Below, one piece after another: positions 1 to 6,977 of a stretch of DNA of 11,521 nucleotides (within the stretch, counting starts at the first letter, position 1; the number at the start of each line of letters is the position of its first letter). Both the position numbers and the translations under genes were made by a program. The notes below the pieces were generated by a model. That model had not been told where the DNA came from. It made no database searches and worked only from the letters and a program-made list of their open reading frames with translations. The stretch spans positions 1-11,521 of the forward strand of contig OMRJ01000135.1 in NCBI GenBank assembly GCA_900313475.1. Direction: 5' to 3'. Source of the stretch: an uncultured Eubacteriales bacterium (GTDB taxonomy: Bacteria; Bacillota; Clostridia; Oscillospirales; Acutalibacteraceae).

Positions 1-267
1 AGCAATAATGTTTCGGTGTCGGATTTCGACATAACTCTTGAGGTTGACAATATTGCGACAATAAAAGACCTTATCAGAAAAAACCTCGGCGTTTCTATTT
101 TGCCGAAAAGCGCATGTATGGATGATATTAAAAAGGGTAAGCTTACCGCACTTCCGATCGAAAATCTGAGTATGGTGCGCGAAACGCGAATAATCTACAA
201 CAAGGATTTTTCGCATATGGATATGCTCAATGACATTATGAAAATATACCGTGCGTCTGACGTATGA
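1..267 (+). CDS. LysR-family transcriptional regulator, C-terminal fragment (5' end outside window)
   Basis: The frame is open from the window edge and ends at TGA 265-267, giving 88 residues. The pattern is that of the last part of a LysR substrate-binding domain: a strand followed by IATIKDLIRKNLGVSILPKS, which resembles the conserved segment (x-x-x-I-K-x-L-V-x-x-G-x-G-I-x-x-L-P) that lines the effector pocket. A G-K-L-x-x-L-P-I segment and a R-x-x-x-I-I-Y-N-K-D strand follow, as at the end of this fold. The DNA-binding helix-turn-helix would lie upstream of the window. The family consists of effector-dependent DNA-binding regulators in the cytoplasm. The target cannot be told from here. 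The gene converges on the mannosidase gene, so it need not control it. Family assignment is fairly secure; specific function is unknown. Confidence 0.8.
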   Translation, partial: SNNVSVSDFDITLEVDNIATIKDLIRKNLGVSILPKSACMDDIKKGKLTALPIENLSMVRETRIIYNKDFSHMDMLNDIMKIYRASDV

Positions 268-337
268 GAATCGGCGCAGTATGTGCCTGCCGTATTTTGA
301 AGTGAAAGCGTTTTTTGCTCAAAACACCGCATTAACA

Positions 338-397
338 AAGACTGTACTTCACAGAGCATTAAATCTTAATGCAATATGCGAAATACAGTCTTTTTTG
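338..397. terminator. Intrinsic terminator between convergent LysR and GH38 genes
   Basis: The arms GACTGTA (340-346) and TACAGTC (384-390) pair, and inside them GCATTAA and TTAATGC form a second stem. On the plus strand a run of six T follows directly (391-396), fitting a terminator for the LysR gene. On the minus strand the tail is weaker (CTTTGTTAAT), but it could also stop transcription of the mannosidase gene. Confidence 0.75.
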
Positions 398-447
398 TTT
401 TGTTTCTTGTCTTGCGTCAGATGCGGCAGGTACGGGGGAGTTAACTT

Positions 448-2931
448 TTATTCAACTATTCCCTCAAGGAAGTTTGTCTCTTTAACGGAACCGTCCTTTT
501 TGACTCGGAAGGTCTTTATTTCGTTTGCTCTGAAATCGGCTTCGATATGTGCGTTAAACGGCGCGCTTTCGATCTTTGCGTGCGTTTTCTCGCCGCGGGT
601 TTCGGTAAAACGCATGATAAGATCGCCCGATCCGTCTTCGCAAAATTTGAATGCTGTCATGATTATGCCGTCGGTGCCTGTTGTGATAAAGCCCTGCTTC
701 CGGGGAAGGCTTCCCTTGTGGAAGCTTTCGGGTACGGTTACGGGACGCACGTTGAACATAACAGCCTCTTTTTCGGCGTCGCCTTTTTCCGCTTCGCCGT
801 CGCATGTGAAGATTCCGTATTCAAAGCGCTGCAAACCTTCGTCCGTGAAGTTGAAGTTTGCGGCGGGACGGTTTGAATAGTGATCGGCAAAAATAACGTT
901 TCTGATTGCCGTAAGACGGAAATCGTTTTCGGGGCAGTCGTATGAATATTTTGAATCATTGAGCACGGCAAGTGTATGTCTGCCGCCGTCGGTAAACGTG
1001 ATTGCACCCCATTTGCCTGCAGGCTCTTCCTCGCCGTTTGCCGGGCGCTTGATAAACGCTCCGGGAATTTCATATGTGTTTATAAGCTCGCCGCCCGAAA
1101 CGGGGAAGCTCATTTTGAGAAGTGTAAACTTTTCCTGCCAAATTGCCTTGCACTTCACGCGGAGAGTTTTTTGCTCCGCTCCGAGTATGAAATCCTGAGT
1201 GAGGAACGAATTTTTGTAGGTGTGTTTTGTTCTGATAACGCATCTTGCATTGCCGTTTTCCACAAGCTCTATCTTTTCGAGAGCCATAACGCCTTCGATA
1301 TTGTGGAAAGTGAAGACATTGTGCGCCCATGTGTCGGTGTCCTCATCGTGGATTACTGTGGGCACTGCGATCGGCTTTTCGGCGGACGCGTAGTCATAGC
1401 CCGTTTCTTTGTTTAAAAGCGAAGTGATAAAACCTGTCGTTTTGTCAAATGTAACGCGAAGATATTTATTTTCTATCGTGAAGCCGTTGCCTTTTGCGTC
1501 CGAAGCGGGGTGAATATCGGGTTCGCCGTCGCGTCCCCAAAGCCCTGTCAGCCAATAAACCTCATATCCGAGCGCGGGAACATCCGCAAGGAAAACGGTG
1601 TCGAGGTGAGTGTCGTTTGAGCGCGACGAACGGACATTGCTGTAGATTACGTTTCTGCCCTCCGAATCGGTTACCGCCTTTGACGGATCGTATGTCCTTA
1701 CGGGCACCTTTACGGGGAAAGAAAGCGGATTGAAAACCACAACGGGACGAGGGAACAGACCTGCCGAGTGGTTTCTTACCTCACATACAGGCTCCGAGAC
1801 ACCGTCTACCCATGTGTCGATGCGTCTGCATATTCTCAAAAACGCTTCGTTTTGTATTCTGTCCGAAATCGTGAGCGCGTGCCCCATGGAAGCGTTTACG
1901 TCATCATAGGCTTCCATTATTGAGCAGCCGCATAGAATATCGTGGAACTGATTGAAGCAGACGTCGCGCCAGGCCTCTTTGAAGCTCTCCGTTTTATCCT
2001 TCATGTCGGCGACCCTTGCCGCAACCGCGGCAAACGCTTCGGAGGAATAGAGTGAGTTTTCGACCGTTCTGTTTAATTTTTTTACCATGCTCGTTGCGGA
2101 ATAGCAGCCGCTTGCATGGTGCTGCAAATCATCCGACCATACGGGAAGCTCGACTTTTTCAAGACAGAGCGATTCAAAGAAAGTATCGGGATCGGAGAAC
2201 CGCATCTCGTGGTAACCGTCCTCCTTCAGTTCCTTTTGAACATGCTCTATCACGCCCCTTGTGGGACCGCCGCCGTGGTTGCCGACGCCGTAGAACAGCA
2301 TCATTCCGTGCCCGTCGCGTTCGATGCGTTCCTCCGCAATTTTTCTCGCTCTTTCAAAACCGTCCACGTCGCCGGGTGCATAGCCGCAGGGATCGGGAAT
2401 TTTAAAAGTGGGAATTTCCGTTCCGTCGGGAGCTTTCCACATAAATGTGTCGGGAATATCTGCGTTTTCGCGGTGACCGGGGCGCATCATGACATATGCT
2501 TTCATTCCGCCCTTTTTGATAAGCTGCGGAAGATTGCCGGAGTGACCGAACGAATCGACATTATATGCCGTGCGGCAGATTTTGCCGAATTTTTCATAGT
2601 AATAAAGCTGCGAATAAAGCGCCTGACGCGCAAAGCTCTCACCCGAGGGCATATTGCAGTCCGGCTGTACCCACCACCCGTTTACGGGCACCCAGCGTCC
2701 CTCTTTAACTCTTGCCTGTATTTCCTTAAACATGTCGGGTGCGATATCTTCGACCCATTTGTAGTATGCTGCCGACGAGCATGTAAACACAAAATCCGGG
2801 TATTCGTTGAGTCTGTCGAGCGCGCTTCTGAATGTCTGAAGCACTTCGCCGCAGCCCTCCTGCCAGCGCCAAAGCCAGATGGGGTCAAGATGCGCGTTGC
2901 CTATAAGGTGAATTTTTGATTTTTCGGACAT
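448..2931 (-). CDS. Alpha-mannosidase, glycoside hydrolase family 38
   Basis: This 827-residue protein hydrolyses alpha-mannosides, as known for GH38, a zinc-dependent retaining family. The N-terminal catalytic domain (about residues 7-265) begins with HLIGNAHLDPIW, giving metal ligands H14 and D16. The NVDSFGHSGNLPQL segment supplies the nucleophile/metal ligand D126, and NQFHDIL supplies H330. A GVGNHGGGP loop lies at 215-223. The middle helical domain (about 270-345) carries the usual H-x-x-G-x-x-x-A-T-S, R-x-x-E-x-x-L and QFHDI signatures, and the remainder is the beta-rich C-terminal region. Length fits bacterial GH38. There is no signal peptide, so it should be cytoplasmic and act on imported mannosides. 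ATG 2931 is chosen because AGGAGG (plus-strand 2941-2946) sits nine bases upstream. It is divergent from the GH-D glycosidase. Substrate (free mannosides, N-glycan pieces or mannosylglycerate-like compounds) is not resolved. Confidence 0.93.
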   Translation of the reverse strand: MSEKSKIHLIGNAHLDPIWLWRWQEGCGEVLQTFRSALDRLNEYPDFVFTCSSAAYYKWVEDIAPDMFKEIQARVKEGRWVPVNGWWVQPDCNMPSGESFARQALYSQLYYYEKFGKICRTAYNVDSFGHSGNLPQLIKKGGMKAYVMMRPGHRENADIPDTFMWKAPDGTEIPTFKIPDPCGYAPGDVDGFERARKIAEERIERDGHGMMLFYGVGNHGGGPTRGVIEHVQKELKEDGYHEMRFSDPDTFFESLCLEKVELPVWSDDLQHHASGCYSATSMVKKLNRTVENSLYSSEAFAAVAARVADMKDKTESFKEAWRDVCFNQFHDILCGCSIMEAYDDVNASMGHALTISDRIQNEAFLRICRRIDTWVDGVSEPVCEVRNHSAGLFPRPVVVFNPLSFPVKVPVRTYDPSKAVTDSEGRNVIYSNVRSSRSNDTHLDTVFLADVPALGYEVYWLTGLWGRDGEPDIHPASDAKGNGFTIENKYLRVTFDKTTGFITSLLNKETGYDYASAEKPIAVPTVIHDEDTDTWAHNVFTFHNIEGVMALEKIELVENGNARCVIRTKHTYKNSFLTQDFILGAEQKTLRVKCKAIWQEKFTLLKMSFPVSGGELINTYEIPGAFIKRPANGEEEPAGKWGAITFTDGGRHTLAVLNDSKYSYDCPENDFRLTAIRNVIFADHYSNRPAANFNFTDEGLQRFEYGIFTCDGEAEKGDAEKEAVMFNVRPVTVPESFHKGSLPRKQGFITTGTDGIIMTAFKFCEDGSGDLIMRFTETRGEKTHAKIESAPFNAHIEADFRANEIKTFRVKKDGSVKETNFLEGIVE

Positions 2932-2991
2932 GACGAGTCTCCTCCTGTTCCTCTTGTGTATGCCGCTTTTGTTTGCGGCGGACTCAATGAA

Positions 2992-3020
2992 ATATTATCA
3001 TGTCTATTTGGGAAAAGCAA
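2992..3020 (-). promoter_or_regulatory. Candidate sigma-A promoter of the GH38 gene
   Basis: Read on the minus strand, TTGCTT (plus 3015-3020) is followed after 17 bases by TAATAT (plus 2992-2997), preceded by TGA. Both boxes are only partial matches. The start would leave a leader of roughly 55 bases with a small GCCGC/GCGGC hairpin (2962-2979) ahead of the ribosome binding site. Confidence 0.35.
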
Positions 3021-3050
3021 TACCGTTTTTTCCCTGATCGGAAACAGTGT

Positions 3051-3096
3051 GTTTTTTATCAACATACAGTAAAAAACATGTGAAAACGGTATGTTG
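3051..3096. repeat. Two interlocked inverted repeats upstream of the GH38 promoter
   Basis: GTTTTTTA (3051-3058) pairs perfectly with TAAAAAAC (3070-3077). CAACATAC (3060-3067) pairs perfectly with GTATGTTG (3089-3096). The arms alternate, so as RNA the two stems could only coexist as a pseudoknot; as DNA they could be regulator-binding half-sites. They lie about 30 bases upstream of the proposed GH38 -35 box. Confidence 0.5.
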
Positions 3097-3223
3097 TGTG
3101 AGACGGAAGCAAAAAAGCGACGAACCGGTGCTTTCCGAAAACGCAGGCGAAAGGATTTGCGCTTCGCGAATCTCTCAGTGCAGTGCGGAACGGGGTAATA
3201 AACATCGCGAATTTATTTAAAAG

Positions 3224-3267
3224 AACAACTGTGTCCGGCTGGGGGAACAAGCCCGGACACAGTTGTT
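3224..3267. terminator. Strong hairpin with T tract, no clear gene upstream
   Basis: The 5' arm beginning AACAACTGTGTCCGG (3224-3238) pairs with the 3' arm ending CCGGACACAGTTGTT (3253-3267) over 15 perfect base pairs. The stem continues past a one-base bulge. TTTTC follows on the plus strand (the last two stem bases count in the run), and CTTTTAAATAAATT follows on the minus strand, so it could act in either direction. No convincing gene ends just before it on either strand. Confidence 0.6.
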
Positions 3268-3334
3268 TTCAAATAGGGGTATAATATGTAATATCCGAAG
3301 CAGGTAACGGACTTACATATCAGCGAAAACAAGG

Positions 3335-3359
3335 CACGGTGTATGTGTTATACACCGTG
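3335..3359. repeat. Perfect 10-bp inverted repeat (stem-loop or operator)
   Basis: CACGGTGTAT (3335-3344) is the exact reverse complement of ATACACCGTG (3350-3359), with a five-base loop. On the minus strand the following bases CCTTGTTTTC make a poor T tract, so a terminator is less likely than an operator or an RNA hairpin. A second short palindrome GTCCG-CA-CGGAC follows at 3381-3392. Confidence 0.5.
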
Positions 3360-3665
3360 AAGCCGTCCGCCGCAGACAAGTCCGCACGGACATAGAATTT
3401 ATAATACGGAATCCACAGATCGTTATTTAAATCATATATGATTATGATATGCCGTTTATTTGCTTTCATTATATATATGTTAAAAACAGGCAGTTTCTTA
3501 CAGAACCTTGCAAACTTCTTTGTTAAAAAAAGTTTTTTCGGAGTTTTGCACAAAAATCGATATTGTTTTTTTGGTGATTTTTTTTGCATTTAACCGTCTT
3601 GCGCCTTCGCTTTATTAGATGTCGGTCGGTGCGGGGCTTTTGTGCCGCCGAATTTCTCAAAGCTG

Positions 3666-3695
3666 TTGACTGTGCTTTCCCGAATATGATAAAAT
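3666..3695 (+). promoter_or_regulatory. Sigma-A promoter of the GH-D glycosidase gene
   Basis: TTGACT (3666-3671) is followed after 18 bases by TAAAAT (3690-3695), with the extended -10 dinucleotide TG at 3687-3688. This would give a start near 3702 and a leader of about 100 bases. Its position inside the open frame that extends upstream of the gene supports the downstream start codon at 3803. Confidence 0.55.
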
Positions 3696-3802
3696 ATGTG
3701 CGAGGCAAGGTGCAGGAGAGCGTTTTTTTTGGTGCGGATATGCCGAAGAAACGGCTGAATTCGCGTCAGACGTGTTCTCCGAACCGAAAGGGAGGATATT
3801 TT

Positions 3803-5425
3803 ATGCACAGAATAATTATTGACAGAACACACGAGCTGCACGTTCACAACGAGAGCTTTTCGGTCTATGTGAGCGGCTTGCGTCTGTTTAGATTTTATGT
3901 TAAAAACCGAATGCCGACCGCCGGCAGCGACGATCTCGGCGAAAGGGTCGGGCTTGTCGAAAAGAGCGAGGCGAAAGCCGTATGGCACGGTATAGGCGGC
4001 GCGTTTGACAAAAAAGAATACACGGTTCGCGTAGTCGACCGGGGGTTTGTTTTTACAACGAAGGTGTTCGGCTGCGGAGTGCCCGACAGAATAGAGTATT
4101 TCAGAGGCGGCGAGGGCAGCATTGGTTCTCATTTTGCCGCGTCCGGTTATATGCTCCCGAATTGTCAGCGTGACAATAAGATGAGCGCCGTCAAGCTTAC
4201 CGACGACGTGCCGGCTGTTATCGAACCGCTTCGCGCATGTCCTCCGCCGCTTGTTTTTCCGTTCTGTAACGATTACAACGACGATTGGTGCGGTCTGGGT
4301 GTCACAACGCGTGCGGGCAATCACAACTTCCAAAGGCTGTTTTTCAATGCGCCGAAAAACGGTTGGAAAGAAAACGGCTGCTGGTTCACTTTGCCTCTCG
4401 GCGGCTACACGGAGGTGAAGGGCGAGTGGAAAGCGCCCACGATGTGGTGCGGCTTCGCGCCCGACGCAATGTCCGTTTTTTCGATGTATTCGGAGTGGTG
4501 CCGATCGCACTACGGTTTTAAAAAGAACTTTTCAGCGGAAGACGCGCCCGTGTGGTGGAGTAAACCGATATTCTGCGGATGGGGTGAGCAGTGCGCCGTG
4601 CGTGACAGAGAGGGCGGCAGGGAAGCCGGCGATTACGCGGATGAGGCGCACTACGAAGCCTTTTGTAAGAAGCTTGATGAACTCGGACTTAATCCCGGAA
4701 CGGTAATAATTGATGACAAATGGCAGGAGCAGTACGGCACACTTGTCCCCGATAAATCAAAATGGAGTGATTTGCGCGCCTTTGCGGAGCGGCGTCATGC
4801 CGAAGGCAGACGCGTGCTTCTCTGGCTGCACTGCTGGAATGCCGAGGGACTTCCCGATGATGAATGTATTTTCCTGAACGGCGAGCGTTTTTCCGCCGAT
4901 CCCACAAACCCGAAATATCTCGCAAGACTCAAAAAGGCGATACATACGCTTTTGTCGCCCGATGAGGGCTGCTTTAACTGTGACGGCTTCAAGGTTGATT
5001 TTATGGACAACCATCCGCGGGAGGGCGGAGCCGTTACATATGAAAAAGGCGTTGCGGGACTGGAGCTTATGCATCGGCTTTTCGGCGCGATTTATGTATA
5101 TGCCAAGGAGGCAAAGCCCGACGCTCTTATAAATTCCAGCACGATGCACCCGTATCTTTCGGAGTTCTGCGACCAGTTCAGAATCCATGACTACACTCCC
5201 GAAATGCGCAACCCGCTCTCGTCAATGCGTTACAGAACGGCGCTTGCAAAAGCCGTTATGCCCGGAATACTTGTCGATACCGACGGTTTTTCGGCGAAAA
5301 CGGCATATGAACAGCTTCGTATTTTTGAGACGGCAGCAGAAATCGGTGTGCCCGACATGTATTTCTTCCCCGAATTTTTTACGGACAGGGAATGGAACGT
5401 CATGAGGGAAATATTTAAACGTTGA
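3803..5425 (+). CDS. Clan GH-D glycosidase (GH36/GH31-like, putative alpha-galactosidase-type)
   Basis: The protein has 540 residues. About 240 N-terminal residues look beta-rich, followed by a TIM-barrel start (PVWWSKPIFCGWGEQ). VIIDDKWQEQYG at 301-312 resembles the I-D-D-G-W-Q strand of GH36, and GRRVLLWLH is another barrel strand. FKVDFMD holds the probable nucleophile D399, and FRIHDYTPE holds the probable acid/base D463. The 64-residue spacing fits clan GH-D. The K-V-D-F context differs from the K-W-D-x-N typical of GH36 alpha-galactosidases and resembles some GH31 enzymes, so the family and substrate stay open. There is no signal peptide, so it should be cytoplasmic. ATG 3803 is chosen because GGGAGGA (3790-3796) precedes it by six bases and a promoter lies at 3666-3695; the frame is open further upstream by chance. 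It is shorter than typical GH36 enzymes (about 700 residues). It is divergent from the GH38 gene, suggesting joint use of a complex glycan. Confidence 0.78.
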   Translation: MHRIIIDRTHELHVHNESFSVYVSGLRLFRFYVKNRMPTAGSDDLGERVGLVEKSEAKAVWHGIGGAFDKKEYTVRVVDRGFVFTTKVFGCGVPDRIEYFRGGEGSIGSHFAASGYMLPNCQRDNKMSAVKLTDDVPAVIEPLRACPPPLVFPFCNDYNDDWCGLGVTTRAGNHNFQRLFFNAPKNGWKENGCWFTLPLGGYTEVKGEWKAPTMWCGFAPDAMSVFSMYSEWCRSHYGFKKNFSAEDAPVWWSKPIFCGWGEQCAVRDREGGREAGDYADEAHYEAFCKKLDELGLNPGTVIIDDKWQEQYGTLVPDKSKWSDLRAFAERRHAEGRRVLLWLHCWNAEGLPDDECIFLNGERFSADPTNPKYLARLKKAIHTLLSPDEGCFNCDGFKVDFMDNHPREGGAVTYEKGVAGLELMHRLFGAIYVYAKEAKPDALINSSTMHPYLSEFCDQFRIHDYTPEMRNPLSSMRYRTALAKAVMPGILVDTDGFSAKTAYEQLRIFETAAEIGVPDMYFFPEFFTDREWNVMREIFKR

Positions 5426-5436
5426 TTGCAGAAAAA

Positions 5437-5479
5437 GCCCCCGGAATTATGCCGATGTCGGCAGATAATTCCGGGGGGC
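5437..5479. terminator. Two-way terminator between GH-D glycosidase and trkH
   Basis: The arms GCCCCCGGAATTAT (5437-5450) and ATAATTCCGGGGGGC (5465-5479) pair over 14 bases with one bulge, and GCCGA/TCGGC extends the stem inside. On the minus strand the stem is followed by TTTTTC, an excellent tail for trkH. On the plus strand AGTTTATTTTATT follows, for the glycosidase gene. Confidence 0.85.
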
Positions 5480-5495
5480 AGTTTATTTTATTGCT

Positions 5496-6938
5496 TTATT
5501 TTCTCTTTGACCATGTGGAGGGTGCGGCGGCAAGGAGGATCGGGAATATTTCAAGCCTTCCGAGGAGCATTGCCGCCGACAGCACGGCGGTGGAAAACGG
5601 AGAGTAGCACGAGAAGTTCATCACGGGACCTACCTTTGACAGTCCGGGACCTATGTTGTTGAAGCATGACGCCACGGCTGTGAAATTCGTTTCGAGATCA
5701 AAGCCGTCTACCGAAATTGTCAGAAGAATGGCGAAGAAGCAGACGGAATACACTGCAAGATAGCTGCCCGTGTTCGATACCGTGGCTTCGTCGAGCGGCT
5801 TACCCTCAAATCGGATGACGCGCACGCTTCTCGGATGCAGGAGCTTTACAAGCTCGCGTTTTATCATTTTGAAAAGAATGATAACGCGTGACACCTTAAA
5901 GCCGCCGCCCGTCGAGCCGGCGCAGGCGCCGATGAACATCAGAATGACAAGCACGGTTTTTGACAGCGACGGCCATCTGTCGAAATCGACGGTCGTATAT
6001 CCGGTTGTCGTGATGATTGACGCCACCTGAAAAGCCGCATCGCGCAGCGACCTTGAAAACGAACCCGACATTGAAAAAATGTTTGCGGTAATTATTGCGG
6101 TCGAAGCGCCTACGATTCCGAAATATGTCCACATCTCCGTGCTCCTGACGGCTGTGCGGAAGCGCTTTATCAGAATCAGATAGTATAAGTTGAAGTTGAC
6201 GCCGAAAAGAAGCATAAAAACGGTGATGACCCACTGAATATACGGGCTGTAGCCTGCAATGCTGTCCGACTTTATGCCGAAGCCGCCCGTACCCGCCGTG
6301 CCGAATGCGTGCAGCACGGATTCAAACAGCGGCATTCCGCCGAGCCGCAGAAGAATGATAAGCGCAACGGTCAGTACAATGTATATTATGTAAAGAAGGC
6401 GGGCGGTGTCTTTTGCACGCGGCATGAGCTTGCCGACGATGGGTCCCGGCATCTCGGCACGCATTATGTGCAGCGAGCGATCGGAAAGATTTGTGAACAT
6501 CATCACAAACACGATAACGCCCATGCCCCCTATCCAGTGCGTGAAGCTGCGCCAGAACAAAAGACTTTTACTCATCACTTCAACATTTTCGAGGATCGAC
6601 GCGCCCGTTGTGGTAAAGCCGCTTACGGTTTCAAAAAAAGCGTCAATGTACGACGGTATCTCATGCGAGATAAAAAACGGCAGCGCACCTACAGCCGATG
6701 CAGCCACCCACGTGAGCGCGACTATCGCGAAGCCCTCTTTGGCAAATATGACTCTGTTTTTTGTACGGCACGCAAATGTCAGTGCAAGCCCGATGCCGAT
6801 TGAAACGGCAACGGTTATCGCAAACGCCGGTATTGTTGTTTCTTTAAAGTACACGGCGCATGCGGTCGGCAGCAGCAGCAGCGCCGCAATCACGAGCATA
6901 ATGCGCCCCAGTGTGTAAAAAACCATTTTTCGGTTCAT
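5496..6938 (-). CDS. trkH: Potassium uptake protein TrkH/KtrB family, membrane subunit
   Basis: The 480-residue protein forms the potassium-conducting pore in the cytoplasmic membrane. It is rich in membrane segments (first at about residues 11-30). It has the four pore-loop filter glycines of the superfamily: TTGAS (110-114), GTGGFG (216-221), TTGYT (311-315) and NNIGPG (427-432). SFTHWIGGMG (131-140) and GACAGSTGGGFKVSR (337-351) are typical of TrkH. ATG 6938 is preferred over a TTG seven codons upstream because AGGAGA (plus 6946-6951) lies seven bases before it. It follows trkA by 39 bases with no promoter seen between them, so the two are probably one operon. The family symports potassium with sodium or protons; coupling ion cannot be read from the sequence. 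It ends 16 bases before a strong terminator. Confidence 0.95.
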   Translation of the reverse strand: MNRKMVFYTLGRIMLVIAALLLLPTACAVYFKETTIPAFAITVAVSIGIGLALTFACRTKNRVIFAKEGFAIVALTWVAASAVGALPFFISHEIPSYIDAFFETVSGFTTTGASILENVEVMSKSLLFWRSFTHWIGGMGVIVFVMMFTNLSDRSLHIMRAEMPGPIVGKLMPRAKDTARLLYIIYIVLTVALIILLRLGGMPLFESVLHAFGTAGTGGFGIKSDSIAGYSPYIQWVITVFMLLFGVNFNLYYLILIKRFRTAVRSTEMWTYFGIVGASTAIITANIFSMSGSFSRSLRDAAFQVASIITTTGYTTVDFDRWPSLSKTVLVILMFIGACAGSTGGGFKVSRVIILFKMIKRELVKLLHPRSVRVIRFEGKPLDEATVSNTGSYLAVYSVCFFAILLTISVDGFDLETNFTAVASCFNNIGPGLSKVGPVMNFSCYSPFSTAVLSAAMLLGRLEIFPILLAAAPSTWSKRK

Positions 6939-6977
6939 GCTGATTTCTCCTGTCGGCAAACGGAAAGATTGTGCTGA

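Larger units (their letters stand above)
2932..3802. other. Long divergent intergenic region, rich in inverted repeats
   Basis: These 871 bases separate two divergent glycosidase genes and hold no convincing protein gene. Visible contents, left to right: the GH38 ribosome binding site and candidate promoter; two interlocked inverted repeats (3051-3096); a stretch that could encode a small basic peptide (3091-3198); a strong hairpin followed by TTTT (3224-3267); a perfect 10-bp palindromic stem (3335-3359) and a shorter one (3381-3392); a very AT-rich stretch (about 3400-3600); and the promoter and leader of the GH-D gene. Regulation of the two enzymes probably happens here, but no operator of a known regulator could be recognised. 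Confidence 0.6.

Noticed and set aside
2116..2919. Plus-strand open frame of 267 codons
   Set aside because: It lies wholly antisense to the well-supported GH38 gene and has no recognisable domain or ribosome binding site.
3080..3096. Possible catabolite repression (cre) site, TGAAAACG core
   Set aside because: The left half matches, but the right half lacks the expected CA and the flanks do not fit, so it is not better than chance.
3320..3589. Minus-strand small ORF (89 codons, internal ATG near 3470)
   Set aside because: No ribosome binding site or promoter; AT-rich low-complexity N-terminus; it overlaps the perfect palindrome. Kept only as intergenic sequence.
3584..3802. N-terminal extension of the GH-D glycosidase
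   Set aside because: The frame is open by chance, but the promoter lies inside it and the strong ribosome binding site is directly before ATG 3803.
3590..4510. Minus-strand open frame of 306 codons
   Set aside because: Antisense shadow of the GH-D glycosidase and its leader; composition and lack of motifs argue against a gene.
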